Source: Streptomyces coeruleorubidus (GTDB lineage: Bacteria > Actinomycetota > Actinomycetes > Streptomycetales > Streptomycetaceae). Taken from it: a DNA stretch of 64,000 bases. Position 1 is the first letter of the stretch; the number at the start of each line of letters is the position of its first letter. The notes beneath the pieces are model-generated. The model was not told where the DNA came from and did not search any database. It saw nothing but the letters and a program-made list of their open reading frames with translations. Positions 1 to 8,459 of this stretch are shown in pieces. The position numbers and the translations under genes are program-made. The stretch covers positions 310,001 through 374,000 of the forward strand of contig NZ_CP023694.1 in NCBI RefSeq assembly GCF_008705135.1. The letters run 5' to 3'.

Positions 1-261
1 CCAGACGGCGAGGACGGTCAGCAGGGCGCGGGGAGCGGGGGGTCTCGGCCCTCGGACCAGCCGGCCCAGCAGCGCCCAGGCCGCGATCAGCAGGACGAGT
101 CCGAAGTACACCCCCACCAGGCCGAGGGCGGCGCGCGCGGAGGCCGGGTGGAGGAGGTCCCGTACGGGCAGGGCTCCGGCCGTCTCACCGCCTGCCGCGA
201 GGAAGGCGGTACCGGCCAGACCGAGTATCTGGCAGCGGCGGAGATCGACGGGGAAAGCCAT
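1..261 (-). CDS. Membrane protein, N-terminal part (possibly MptB-like mannosyltransferase), cut by window edge
   Basis: Only the first 87 codons are in the window; the gene runs off the left end. The reading begins MAFPVDLRRCQILGLAG and continues without a stop. Two hydrophobic stretches (about residues 12-30 and 50-68) indicate an integral membrane protein. The start resembles polyprenol-phosphomannose-dependent alpha-1,6-mannosyltransferases (MptB type) of actinomycetes, but that rests on memory of the family N-terminus and is tentative. GTG and TTG codons directly in front of the ATG give an alternative start three codons earlier. It lies downstream of glsA on the same strand, 110 bp away, and is probably a separate unit. 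Confidence 0.5.
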   Translation of the reverse strand, partial: MAFPVDLRRCQILGLAGTAFLAAGGETAGALPVRDLLHPASARAALGLVGVYFGLVLLIAAWALLGRLVRGPRPPAPRALLTVLAVW

Positions 262-371
262 GGCCAACACTCGGGCAGCGTGTCAACGCGGGGTGGCTTC
301 GCGGCGACGTGGAGCCCTCCGGAGGGGAGCGGGAGTGTGACCGGCCGGTGATCAGGTGCGGGCCAAGAGGT

Positions 372-1295
372 TCAGAACACTGACAGTCCGGTCAGCGTCG
401 TGAATCTGTCCAGGGCCGCCACGCCCGCCACCGAGTTGCCCCGTTCGTCCAGGCCGGGGCTCCACACGCACAGCGTGCAGCGGCCCGGGACGACCGCGAT
501 GATGCCGCCGCCCACGCCGCTCTTGCCGGGCAGGCCCACGCGGTAGGCGAAATCGCCCGCCGCGTCGTACGTGCCGCAGGTCAGCATGATCGCGTTGATC
601 TGCTTGGCCTGGCTGAGGGTGAGCAGGCGGGTGCCGTCGGCGCGGATGCCGTGCCGGGCGAGGAAGGCGGTGGCGAGGGCGAGGTCGGCGCAGGACGCCG
701 CGATCGAGCACTGCCGGAAGTACTGGTCGAGCAGGACCGGCACGGGGTTGTCGATGTTGCCGTAGGACGCCATGAAGTGCCCGAGCGCGGCGTTGCGGTC
801 GCCGTGCGCGGACTCGGAGGCCGCGACCTCCTTGTCGAAGGTGAGGTCCTGGTTGCCGCTCTCCGCCCGCAGGAACGACAGCAGTTCGCCCGACGCGTCG
901 CCGGTACGGGTGTGCAGCCGGTCGGTGACGACGAGGGCGCCCGCGTTGATGAACGGGTTGCGCGGGATGCCGTTCTCGTACTCGAGCTGGACCAGGGAGT
1001 TGAAGGGGTTGCCGGAGGGCTCGCGGCCCACGTGTTCCCACAGGGCGTCGCCCTCGCGGGCCAGGACGAGGGCGAGGGTGAAGACCTTGGTGATGGACTG
1101 TGCGGAGAACGGCCGCCGCCACTCCCCCACGCCGTACACCGTGCCGTCCGGCTCGGCGACGGCCATGCCGAAGCTGCGCGGGTCGCAGGCGGCGAGCGCC
1201 GGGATGTAGTCGGCGGGCCGGCCACGGCCCGGGGTCCGTTCGATCTCCTCGGCGATGCGCTCCAGGACCGGCCGGAAGGTGGTTGACGACGTCAT
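372..1295 (-). CDS. glsA: Glutaminase A
   Basis: Hydrolyses L-glutamine to glutamate and ammonia in the cytoplasm. At 307 aa it has the normal length of the serine-dependent, beta-lactamase-fold glutaminase family. The catalytic Ser-x-x-Lys is seen in FSAQSITKVF (Ser67, Lys70), followed by the conserved segments PSGNPFNSLVQLEYENGIPR and NPFINAGALVV and, near the C-terminus, PGKSGVGGGI. The ATG start lies 45 bp after the aspA stop on the same strand, so it is the likely last gene of the Asn/Asp/Gln catabolic operon. No STAS or cNMP domain is fused to it, unlike some actinobacterial relatives. Confidence 0.93.
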   Translation of the reverse strand: MTSSTTFRPVLERIAEEIERTPGRGRPADYIPALAACDPRSFGMAVAEPDGTVYGVGEWRRPFSAQSITKVFTLALVLAREGDALWEHVGREPSGNPFNSLVQLEYENGIPRNPFINAGALVVTDRLHTRTGDASGELLSFLRAESGNQDLTFDKEVAASESAHGDRNAALGHFMASYGNIDNPVPVLLDQYFRQCSIAASCADLALATAFLARHGIRADGTRLLTLSQAKQINAIMLTCGTYDAAGDFAYRVGLPGKSGVGGGIIAVVPGRCTLCVWSPGLDERGNSVAGVAALDRFTTLTGLSVF

Positions 1296-1340
1296 GATCT
1301 CGATTGTCCCTCCGTGCCGGTCCCGGCCCGCTCGCGTGGG

Positions 1341-2753
1341 TCAGGCCACCGGAGCCGGGCCGCTGCCGGCCAGGACCTCCGGGCGCAGCAGGCCGGCGAG
1401 TGTCTCGGCGGGCAGCAGGCCCTTCTCCAGCACGAGTTCGGCCACGCCCCGGCCGGTGGCGAGGGCCTCCTTGGCGATGTCGGTGGCGGCCGTGTAGCCG
1501 ATGTGCGGGTTGAGGGCGGTGACGAGGCCGATGGAGTTCTCGACGGTCGCGCGCAGCGCCTCGGTGTTGGCGGTGATGCCGGCCACGCAGCGTTCGGCGA
1601 GGGTGAGACAGGCCGCGCGCAGGTGCGTGATGCTCTCCGACAGGGAGTGCAGGATGATCGGTTCGAAGGCGTTGAGCTGGAGCTGTCCGGCCTCGGCGGC
1701 CATGGTGATGGTGACGTCGTTGCCGATCACCTCGAAGGCGACCTGGTTGACGACCTCGGGGATCACCGGGTTGACCTTGCCGGGCATGATGGACGAACCG
1801 GCCTGCACCGGCGGCAGGTTGATCTCGCCGAGCCCGGCGCGCGGGCCGGAGGACAGCAGCCGCAGGTCGTTGCAGCTCTTGGAGAGCTTGACCGCGATGC
1901 GCTTGAGCACACCGGACATCTGGACGAAGGCGCCGCAGTCCTGGGTCGCCTCGACCAGGTTGGCCGCCGTCACCAGGGGCAGGCCGGTGATGGCCGCGAG
2001 GTGGCGGCGGGCCGACTCGGCGTATCCGGCGGGGGCGTTGAGGCCGGTGCCGATCGCCGTGGCGCCGAGGTTGATCTCATGGATCAACTGGACGGCCTCG
2101 GCGAGACGGGACCGGTCCTCGTCAATCATGACGGCGTACGCGGAGAACTCTTGACCCAGCGTCATGGGTACCGCGTCCTGCAACTGTGTACGGCCCATCT
2201 TGAGCACGTCGTGGAACTCGACGGCCTTGCGGGCGAAGGCGTCTTGGAGGACGGACATCGCGCCGAGCAACCCGCGCACCGCGAACACCGTCGCGATCTT
2301 GACGGCGGTCGGGTAGACGTCGTTGGTCGACTGGCCGAGGTTGACGTCCTCGTTCGGGTGCAGGTACCGGTACTCGCCCTTGGCGTGACCCAGCAGTTCC
2401 AGCGCCCGGTTCGCCACGACCTCGTTGGCGTTCATGTTGGTGGACGTGCCCGCGCCGCCCTGGACGACGTCGACCACGAACTGGTCGTGCAGCTTGCCGT
2501 CGCGGATCTCCCGGCAGGCCTCGACGATGGCGGCGGTCTTCTTCGGGTCCAGCAGCCCGAGTTCCTCGTTGGCGAGGGCCGCGGCCTCCTTCACCGCGGC
2601 CAAGGCATCGATCAGATGCGGGTAGGAGGAGATCGGCATACCCGAGATGGGGAAGTTCTCCGTGGCCCGAAGGGTGTGCACACCCCAGTAGGCCTCGGCA
2701 GGAACGTCACGGTCCCCGAGCAGATCGTGTTCGGAACGGGTGGCGGCGGTCAT
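1341..2753 (-). CDS. aspA: Aspartate ammonia-lyase (aspartase)
   Basis: Converts L-aspartate to fumarate and ammonia. The 470-aa reading from ATG 2753 has the usual aspartase length; the frame is open upstream, but an AGGGAC ribosome site about 10 nt before this ATG and family alignment (RSEHDLLGDRDVPAEAYWG) fix the start. Fumarase/aspartase hallmarks are present: GxxxTSTNMNANEV near residue 100, HPNEDVNLGQSTNDVYPTA, and the signature loop GSSIMPGKVNPVIPE. GSSIMPGKVNP alone does not separate aspartase from fumarase; the asparaginase and permease neighbours favour aspartase. It sits between the asparaginase gene (118 bp upstream) and glsA. Confidence 0.93.
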   Translation of the reverse strand: MTAATRSEHDLLGDRDVPAEAYWGVHTLRATENFPISGMPISSYPHLIDALAAVKEAAALANEELGLLDPKKTAAIVEACREIRDGKLHDQFVVDVVQGGAGTSTNMNANEVVANRALELLGHAKGEYRYLHPNEDVNLGQSTNDVYPTAVKIATVFAVRGLLGAMSVLQDAFARKAVEFHDVLKMGRTQLQDAVPMTLGQEFSAYAVMIDEDRSRLAEAVQLIHEINLGATAIGTGLNAPAGYAESARRHLAAITGLPLVTAANLVEATQDCGAFVQMSGVLKRIAVKLSKSCNDLRLLSSGPRAGLGEINLPPVQAGSSIMPGKVNPVIPEVVNQVAFEVIGNDVTITMAAEAGQLQLNAFEPIILHSLSESITHLRAACLTLAERCVAGITANTEALRATVENSIGLVTALNPHIGYTAATDIAKEALATGRGVAELVLEKGLLPAETLAGLLRPEVLAGSGPAPVA

Positions 2754-2790
2754 GAGGGTGACGTCCCTTTGCTGAGGAGTGAGGGTGGAT

Positions 2791-2849
2791 GTGCGCCCTG
2801 AAGGGGCGCGGGGAACTGCGCGACCAGCCACAGGGGGCCCGCAGTCGCA
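2791..2849. repeat. Streptomyces-type intergenic palindromic repeat
   Basis: The 118-bp gap between the asparaginase and aspA genes holds a compact hairpin, GCGCCC-TGAAG-GGGCGC (2793-2809), followed by GGGGAACTGCGCGACCAGCC. I recognise this block as a short element recurring in intergenic spaces of Streptomyces chromosomes. No second copy was noticed in this window. It interrupts an otherwise tightly linked operon and could act as an mRNA processing or attenuation point. Confidence 0.5.
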
Positions 2850-2871
2850 CACGGCGAGACCTGGCACGCTG

Positions 2872-3888
2872 TCAGGCGCGAGCCGATCCGACAACGGGCT
2901 CCAGCGAGCGAACGGGCCGCACACGCCCGACCTCCCGGCCACCCCCGAGCAGCGGCTCACCCGCGAACTCGGAAAGCAGCTCCGGGTCGACGCCCGCACG
3001 CGCCAACGCCGCGGCAGCAACCGGCACACGCGCCCGATTCGCACCGTCGGCGATCTTCACAGCAACGGCCCGCCCATCGGCCAGGGCAGCCACCTGCACG
3101 CCCTCGAAGCCGTCCTTGGACAACAGCCCCGGCACCGCCCGCATCATCGTGGCGACGTCCCGGCCGGAGCCGGAAGCCATCTCGGCGTGTTCCCGCATCG
3201 CGTCGGCGACGCGGGCCTCGGGCGTCCCCGGCGCTGCCGTGGCGATCCGCGCCGTGGCCCGGGCGAGGCCGTGCAGGGAGATGGAGAACAGGGGCGCGCC
3301 GCAGCCGTCGACGGTCACCCCGGCGATGCGCTGCCCGGTGAGGTCCTCGAGGATCTCGGCGATGGCCTGCTGGAGCGGGTGGCCGGGGTCGAGATAGTCC
3401 TCCAGCGACCAGCCGTTGAGCATGCAGGTGTAGAGCATGGCCGCGTGCTTGCCGGAGCAATTCTGCGCGAGCCGGGAGGGCAGCCGGCCCTCGCGCACCC
3501 AGGCGTCCCGGACGACCGGGTCGAACGGCAGGTCCGGGACGTTGCGCAGGTGGTCCTCGGTGAGCCCGGCGAGGTCGAGGATGCGCCGGGCACCGGCGAG
3601 GTGGCGTTCCTCGCCGGAGTGGCTGGCCGCGGTCAGTGACAGCAGCTCGCCGTCGAGGGGGAGCCCGGCCCGTGCCATGGCCACGGCCTGGACGGGCTTG
3701 AGCGCGGAGCGGGGATAGAAGGCGGCCTCGATGTCTCCGATCTGGAGCCGGACCTCTCCGTCGGCGCCGAGGACGACGACGGAGCCGTAGTGGATGCCTT
3801 CGACGATTCCGCCGCGTATGAGGTGGGCGACGGGGGCGTGGACGGGTTCACGGACCAGGGGTGCGTCCGCGAGGGAACTGCTGTACAT
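2872..3888 (-). CDS. L-asparaginase (asparaginase II family)
   Basis: Predicted to hydrolyse L-asparagine to aspartate and ammonia, feeding aspartase encoded next. The 338-aa protein starts MYSSSLADAPLVREPVHAPV and matches the thermolabile actinobacterial/rhizobial asparaginase family: an SRSALKPVQA-like segment (PRSALKPVQAVAMAR), SHSGEERHLAGA, NCSGKHAAML and VDGCGAPLFS. There is no signal peptide, so it is cytoplasmic. I chose the ATG at 3888. A GTG at 3924 would overlap the permease stop as GTGA and would also work, adding 12 residues. Translational coupling to the permease is likely either way. Confidence 0.88.
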   Translation of the reverse strand: MYSSSLADAPLVREPVHAPVAHLIRGGIVEGIHYGSVVVLGADGEVRLQIGDIEAAFYPRSALKPVQAVAMARAGLPLDGELLSLTAASHSGEERHLAGARRILDLAGLTEDHLRNVPDLPFDPVVRDAWVREGRLPSRLAQNCSGKHAAMLYTCMLNGWSLEDYLDPGHPLQQAIAEILEDLTGQRIAGVTVDGCGAPLFSISLHGLARATARIATAAPGTPEARVADAMREHAEMASGSGRDVATMMRAVPGLLSKDGFEGVQVAALADGRAVAVKIADGANRARVPVAAAALARAGVDPELLSEFAGEPLLGGGREVGRVRPVRSLEPVVGSARA

Positions 3889-3920
3889 CACTGCCTGCTT
3901 CTCGTGGAGGGACGCGTCTG

Positions 3921-5363
3921 TCACGCGTCGGCTCCGGTCGTGGACTTGCGCGCGACACGGCCGCGGACGGCGAACCATCCGGCGACCAGTGCCCCGACGA
4001 TCAGCGGCAGGCACAGCACGGTGGTGCGTCCCGCGCCGCCGTCGGCGTACATGAGGACCAGGACGGAGGCGAGGAACGCCAGCGTCACGATCTCGGTCCA
4101 GGGGGAGCCCGGCAGCCGGTAGCCCGGGCGGGTCAGCTCGCCCTTCTGGGTCTTCTGCCAGAAGAGGAGGTGACAGATCATGATCAGGCCCCAGGTGGCG
4201 AGGATACCGATCGCGGCGAAGTTCAGCACGATCTCGAACGCCTCGGCGGGCACGACGAAGTTGAGGCCGACGCCCAGGACGCAGATGCCGCTGGTGAGCA
4301 GGATGCCACCGTAGGGGACCTGGCTGCGGCTCATCACGGAGGTGAACCGGGGCGCGGATCCGGCCATGGCCATGGAGCGCAGGATGCGGCCGGTGGAGTA
4401 CAGGCCGGAGTTGAGGGAGGACATCGCGGCGGTGAGGACGACGAGGTTCATCACGTCGCCGGCCGCCGGGATGCCGATGTTGGACAGCACGGTCACGAAG
4501 GGGCTCTCGCCGGCGGTGTACTTGTTCCACGGCAGCAGCATCGACAGCAGGACGACCGAGCCGACGTAGAACACACCCACGCGCCACATGATCGAGTTGA
4601 TCGCCTTCGGCATGATCTTCTCGGGGTTCTCGGTCTCACCTGCCGCGACGCCGACCAGCTCGACGGAGGCGTAGGCGAAGACGACGCCCTGGATGATCAG
4701 CAGCATCGGCAGCAGGCCGTGCGGGAAGACGCCGCCGCTGTCGCTGATGAGGGACGGGCCGGGGCTGTGGCCGTCCACGGAGTGCTGGGTGACCAGCAGG
4801 AAGATGCCTATGCACATGAAGACGACGAGCGCGCCGACCTTGATGATCGCGAACCAGAACTCGAGCTCGCCGAAGATCTTCACCGAGATCAGGTTCACGG
4901 TGAGCACGACCGCCAGCGCGATGAGCGCGATCACCCACTGCGGGATGTCGGAGAACATGCCCCAGTAGTGGGTGTAGGTCGCGACGGCGGTGATGTCGGC
5001 GATACCGGTGGTCGCCCAGTTGAGGAAGTACATCCAGCCCGCGGTGTAGGCGCCCTTCTCCCCCATGAACTCACGGGCGTACGACACGAACGCGCCGGAA
5101 GAGGGGCGGTACAGCACGAGTTCACCGAGGGCGCGCACGACGAGGAAGGCGAAGAGACCGCAGACCGCGTAGGCGATGAAGAGGGAGGGGCCCGCGTCGG
5201 CGAGGCGGCCGCCGGCGCCGAGGAAGAGGCCGGTGCCGATGGCACCGCCGATGGCGATCATGTTGACGTGCCGGGACTTCAGGGACTTGCTGTAGCCGGC
5301 GTCTCCGGCATCGACATGGCCGGAACGTTTCTGCACGCCTTCGTGCAGGGACTGCTCGCTCAC
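3921..5363 (-). CDS. Amino-acid permease, APC family (asparagine permease-like)
   Basis: A 480-aa, 12-helix transporter of the APC superfamily. The first helix carries the family signature [18 protein letters not shown], and [23 protein letters not shown] follows. It resembles proton-coupled asparagine (AnsP) and aromatic/GABA permeases. Substrate cannot be read from sequence alone, but location between a GntR regulator and asparaginase argues for asparagine. The GTG start at 5363 overlaps the regulator's stop as GTGA, so the two are translationally coupled. The frame stays open far upstream but that part overlaps the regulator gene and is not coding. Confidence 0.88.
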   Translation of the reverse strand: MSEQSLHEGVQKRSGHVDAGDAGYSKSLKSRHVNMIAIGGAIGTGLFLGAGGRLADAGPSLFIAYAVCGLFAFLVVRALGELVLYRPSSGAFVSYAREFMGEKGAYTAGWMYFLNWATTGIADITAVATYTHYWGMFSDIPQWVIALIALAVVLTVNLISVKIFGELEFWFAIIKVGALVVFMCIGIFLLVTQHSVDGHSPGPSLISDSGGVFPHGLLPMLLIIQGVVFAYASVELVGVAAGETENPEKIMPKAINSIMWRVGVFYVGSVVLLSMLLPWNKYTAGESPFVTVLSNIGIPAAGDVMNLVVLTAAMSSLNSGLYSTGRILRSMAMAGSAPRFTSVMSRSQVPYGGILLTSGICVLGVGLNFVVPAEAFEIVLNFAAIGILATWGLIMICHLLFWQKTQKGELTRPGYRLPGSPWTEIVTLAFLASVLVLMYADGGAGRTTVLCLPLIVGALVAGWFAVRGRVARKSTTGADA

Positions 5364-6091
5364 GCCTCGGGTCCGCCTTCCGTGGGGGTGTCCGTGCGCG
5401 GGGAACGCACGATGTCGGTGAGGGTCGTCTCGACCCGGTCGAGGTGGTGGGCCATGGCCTCCACCGCGTCGTTCTCGGAACCGTCGGTCAGCGCCTCGAC
5501 GATCGCCCGGTGCTCGCGGTTGGACTGCTCGCGGCGGCCGCCCAGCTCGTTGAGGAAGGCGGACTGGCGGGCCAGCGCGTCCCGGATCTCCTCGATGACC
5601 CGGCGGAAGACCGGGTTCTGGGCGGCCTCGGCCACGGCGAGGTGGAACAGCGTGTCCATCGCGACCCACGCCGTGGTGTCCGTCTCCCGTTCCATCCGGT
5701 CCAGGAGATGGGCCAGGTGGTCGAGGTTCTCCGGCGTGCGGCGCCGGGCCGCGTACCCGGCGACCGGGATCTCGACGTGGCGGCGCACCTCCAGCAGGTC
5801 GCTGGCCGAGTAGTCGCCGAAGGTGGGGTCCTCGACGGTACTGGCGACGACGAAAGTGCCCTTGCCGGTCCGGGACACGGTCAGGCCCATGGTCTGCAGC
5901 GCCCGCAGCGCCTCGCGCAGCACGGGCCGGGAGACCTCCAGAGTGCGGCACAGCTCCGCCTCGGAGGGGAGCTTGTCGCCGATCGCGTAGTCGCCACGCT
6001 CGATGGCGTCGCGCAGATGCGCCAGCACCGCTTCCATGGCGCTGATGCGACGTACGGGCTGTCCGGCTGTCCGGCTGTCTGACAGGTTCAC
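5360..6091 (-). CDS. GntR-family (FadR-type) transcriptional regulator
   Basis: Winged-helix regulator: the N-terminal HTH (about residues 15-75) reads [41 protein letters not shown], and the helical FCD-type effector domain follows ([17 protein letters not shown]; later [11 protein letters not shown]). 243 aa from GTG 6091, chosen because GGAGG lies 9 nt before it; an ATG at 6112 and a GTG at 6121 are also in frame. It is the first gene of the Asn/Gln operon and very probably its local regulator, responding to an amino acid or a derived organic acid. Confidence 0.87.
   Translation of the reverse strand: MNLSDSRTAGQPVRRISAMEAVLAHLRDAIERGDYAIGDKLPSEAELCRTLEVSRPVLREALRALQTMGLTVSRTGKGTFVVASTVEDPTFGDYSASDLLEVRRHVEIPVAGYAARRRTPENLDHLAHLLDRMERETDTTAWVAMDTLFHLAVAEAAQNPVFRRVIEEIRDALARQSAFLNELGGRREQSNREHRAIVEALTDGSENDAVEAMAHHLDRVETTLTDIVRSPRTDTPTEGGPEA
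6075..6085. promoter_or_regulatory. Candidate GntR operator CTGTCTGACAG
   Basis: An 11-bp perfect inverted repeat, CTGTC-T-GACAG, lies a few codons inside the GntR gene, just downstream of the predicted promoter. FadR-subfamily regulators often bind short TGTC/GACA-type dyads around +1, so an autoregulatory site is possible. The same stretch contains a short CTGTCCGG tandem repeat, which weakens the case. Confidence 0.3.
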
Positions 6092-6098
6092 GGGGGTG

Positions 6099-6128
6099 AT
6101 CCTCCGGGGCATGCGAGGCACCTGTCAA
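6099..6128 (-). promoter_or_regulatory. Predicted promoter of the GntR-permease-asparaginase operon
   Basis: On the minus strand TTGACA (6128-6123) is followed after 18 nt by GAGGAT (6104-6099). If this is the -10 box, transcription starts almost at GTG 6091 and the message is leaderless; otherwise the same bases GGAGG serve as ribosome site and the promoter lies elsewhere. Both readings use the same bases. Confidence 0.4.
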
Positions 6129-6199
6129 GGGCCCGAAAGGAAAGGTTCAGAGGGCCGGAAGCCGTCGTTCACTCTCTCGGCCCGGCCCCTCGCGACCGG

Positions 6200-7036
6200 T
6201 CAGCTGTGCAGCACACCGCCTCCGAGCAGGCCGAACAGCAGCACTCCCACGACGATCCGGTAGATCACGAAGGCGTTGAAGGAGTGCTTGGCGACGAACC
6301 TCAGCAGCCAGGCGATGGAGCCGTAGGCCACCACGAAGGACACGAGCGTGCCGACGGCGAGCGGCGCCGCCCCCACGCCGGTGCCCAGGGCGTCCTTGAG
6401 CTCGTAGAGGCCGGCGCCCGTCAGGGCGGGGATGCCGAGGAAGAAGGAGAGCCGGGTGGCGGCGACGCGGTCCAGGTCGAGGATCAAGGCCGTGGACATG
6501 GTGGCGCCGGAGCGGGAGAAGCCGGGGAAGAGCAGGGCGAGGATCTGGGAGCTGCCGACGAGCATGGCGTCCTTGAACGAGGTGTCGTCCTCGCCGCGCT
6601 TGTGCCGGCCCATCTGGTCCGCCGCCCACATCACCCCGCTGCCGACGATCAGCGAGCCGGCCACCACCCACAGCGAGGCGAGCGGGCCCTCGATGAGCGG
6701 CTTGGCGGCGAGTCCGACGGCGACGATCGGGACGGTCGCGCAGATGACCCACCAGGCGAACTTGTAGTCGTGGTGGTAGCGCTCCTCGCGGTCGCGCAGG
6801 CCCCTCCCCCACGCGGAGACGATCCGCACGATGTCCTTGAAGAAGTACACGAGCACCGCGGCGATCGCGCCGACCTGGATGACGGCCGAGAACCCGATCA
6901 CGGCGTTGTCGTCGACGGGGATGCCCATGAGCCCTTCGACGATCTTCAGATGGCCGGTGGAGGAGACGGGCAGGAACTCGGTCACCCCCTCGACGGCTCC
7001 GAGGACGACGGCCTGACCGACGCTGATGACGCTCAT
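6200..7036 (-). CDS. uppP: Undecaprenyl-diphosphatase (BacA type)
   Basis: Membrane phosphatase that recycles undecaprenyl pyrophosphate to the monophosphate carrier for peptidoglycan synthesis and confers some bacitracin tolerance. 278 aa, with the first conserved motif EGVTEFLPVSSTGH at residues about 15-28 and the second FPGFSRSGATMS around residues 170-181, both forming the active site. Eight hydrophobic segments are apparent. It starts MSVISVGQAVVLGAVEG. It follows the crcB operon on the same strand after 72 bp and shows no link to that function. Confidence 0.95.
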   Translation of the reverse strand: MSVISVGQAVVLGAVEGVTEFLPVSSTGHLKIVEGLMGIPVDDNAVIGFSAVIQVGAIAAVLVYFFKDIVRIVSAWGRGLRDREERYHHDYKFAWWVICATVPIVAVGLAAKPLIEGPLASLWVVAGSLIVGSGVMWAADQMGRHKRGEDDTSFKDAMLVGSSQILALLFPGFSRSGATMSTALILDLDRVAATRLSFFLGIPALTGAGLYELKDALGTGVGAAPLAVGTLVSFVVAYGSIAWLLRFVAKHSFNAFVIYRIVVGVLLFGLLGGGVLHS

Positions 7037-7108
7037 GGGATCCAGTTCTGTGCGGGGTGGGACGGGCGTGGAGAGGACCGTCCTACTACACGCGGGCGAG
7101 AACGGATC

Positions 7109-7456
7109 TCACAGACGCGCGAGCGCCACCCCCGCGAACGCCGCCCCGAGACCGGCCGCCAGGCTCGCCGCCACATTGAGGACGGCGTAGCCGCGGGCCC
7201 CCGTCTCCACCAGCCGCAGCGTCTCGTAGGAGAACGTCGAGTACGTCGTCAGGGCTCCGCACAAACCCGTGCCGAGCAGCAGTTGGACGTGTCCGGCGAC
7301 GCCGGTGAGCAGGCCGAGGATCAGGCAGCCGGCGACGTTCACCGCGAAGGTACCCCAGGGGAAGACGGAGTCGTGCCGGGACTGCACCGCGCGGTCGGTG
7401 AGGTAGCGCAGCGGCGCGCCGACCATCGCGCCCCCGACGACCAGCAGCCAGTTCAC
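7109..7456 (-). CDS. crcB: Fluoride efflux channel CrcB (Fluc), shorter subunit
   Basis: 115-aa, four-helix membrane protein. Family segments seen: [33 protein letters not shown] (the Asn in NVAGC lines the pore) and [14 protein letters not shown] (the TTYSTFS track). Fluc channels are dual-topology dimers that export fluoride. Its GTG start overlaps the stop of the DUF190 gene (GTGA). Paired with a second crcB two genes upstream, it likely forms a heterodimeric channel. Confidence 0.92.
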   Translation of the reverse strand: MNWLLVVGGAMVGAPLRYLTDRAVQSRHDSVFPWGTFAVNVAGCLILGLLTGVAGHVQLLLGTGLCGALTTYSTFSYETLRLVETGARGYAVLNVAASLAAGLGAAFAGVALARL

Positions 7457-7833
7457 AACGACCTCTTACCCTTCACGTCCGTTTCGCCAGATATATCCGT
7501 CCGGTCCGTGTACCGGATGACCTCGCAGTCGTCGAGAGTGACCAGGCCCTCGGTGACGAGTTCGTCGAGCTGGGGCAGGAAGGCCCGGACGCGTGGCTCG
7601 GTGTCGACGATCACGACGGCGACCGGCAGGTCCTCGCTCAGGGACAGCAGCCGCGAGGTGTGGATCAGCGAGGAGGCGCCGAAACCCTCGACGCCCCGGA
7701 AGACGCTGGCGCCCGCGAGGCCCGCCGCGTGGGCCCGGTGGACGATCTCCGAGTAGAGCGGCTTGTGGTGCCAGGTGTCGTTCTCGCCGACGAAGACGGT
7801 CAGGCGCAGGGCCCTGCCGGTCAACCGTGTCAT
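7453..7833 (-). CDS. DUF190 family protein
   Basis: 126-aa soluble protein, [31 protein letters not shown], with the family core [15 protein letters not shown] and the strand-rich C-terminal part [24 protein letters not shown]190 proteins have a PII-like ferredoxin fold and often sit beside crcB or are fused to related genes. Here it is sandwiched between two crcB genes with 4-bp overlaps on both sides (ATGA and GTGA), so all three proteins are made from one message. A regulatory or accessory role in fluoride export is inferred from location only. Confidence 0.88.
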   Translation of the reverse strand: MTRLTGRALRLTVFVGENDTWHHKPLYSEIVHRAHAAGLAGASVFRGVEGFGASSLIHTSRLLSLSEDLPVAVVIVDTEPRVRAFLPQLDELVTEGLVTLDDCEVIRYTDRTDISGETDVKGKRSL

Positions 7834-8291
7834 GGCTGCCTCCGCTTGAGGGCACGGCGGGTCGACCAGGCCGCGAGCCACACCGCCGTGAGCGCCGCGA
7901 GCGGGGTAGCGGCGAGGTAGGCCAGGCCGGCGCGGAGGTGGCCGCCGTCGGCCAGCTTCTGGATGTCGACGGCGTAGGTCGAGAAGGTCGTGAACCCCCC
8001 GAGGACGCCGGTGCCGAAGAAGGGGCGGACCAGACGGTGGGCGGGCCGGAACTCGGTGATGACCACCATGAACACGCCGATCACGGCACAGCCGGTGACG
8101 TTGACCCAGAAGGTCGTCCAGGGGAAGCCGCCCGTGGGCGAGGGCCACCACAGGGACGCCGCGTACCGTGCGGCGGCCCCCACTCCCCCGCCGAGCGCCA
8201 CCACCGCGACGACCGGCGCTTGGGCGCGCCAGGCGGGCGGGTGCGGGGCGGAGGGCTGGATGCGGAGGCTTTCCGCCTCGGGGGCCGTCAT
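7830..8291 (-). CDS. crcB: Fluoride efflux channel CrcB (Fluc), longer subunit
   Basis: 153 aa from ATG 8291, which has AGGAG about 10 nt upstream; an in-frame extension further upstream is arginine-rich and lacks support. After a Pro/Ala-rich N-terminal extension of about 25 residues come the CrcB segments [38 protein letters not shown] and [17 protein letters not shown]. First gene of the crcB-DUF190-crcB operon. I looked for a fluoride riboswitch in the 130 bp upstream and did not find its conserved segments. Confidence 0.9.
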   Translation of the reverse strand: MTAPEAESLRIQPSAPHPPAWRAQAPVVAVVALGGGVGAAARYAASLWWPSPTGGFPWTTFWVNVTGCAVIGVFMVVITEFRPAHRLVRPFFGTGVLGGFTTFSTYAVDIQKLADGGHLRAGLAYLAATPLAALTAVWLAAWSTRRALKRRQP

Positions 8292-8424
8292 GGTCGTACG
8301 TCTCCTACTCGCCGGGGCCCGGGGTCGTGCGGGCGCGTGCCGTCGCAAGTAGGGACCGTTGGCGGCGTCCGTGCCGCGGTTCGGGTACGGCGGGCCCCAC
8401 CGCCGCGCCGCGAGAGTGTCGCGG

Positions 8425-8446
8425 CCGGGGTTCAGGTTAACCCCGG
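8425..8446 (-). terminator. Hairpin terminator after the lactonase gene
   Basis: Perfect 8-bp stem CCGGGGTT / AACCCCGG with loop CAGGTT, 14 nt beyond the stop of the SMP-30 gene. It should separate that gene from the crcB operon downstream. No T-run follows, as is common in Streptomyces. Confidence 0.6.
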
Positions 8447-8459
8447 TGGCGAACCCGCG

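Noticed and set aside
3861..5813. A 650-codon plus-strand frame opposite the permease
   Set aside because: Repetitive acidic/His-rich composition, no start signal, lies antisense to a clear APC permease.
8292..8424. Possible fluoride riboswitch before the crcB operon
   Set aside because: The conserved pseudoknot segments are not present; the only strong structure is the hairpin at 8425-8446, better explained as the terminator of the lactonase gene.
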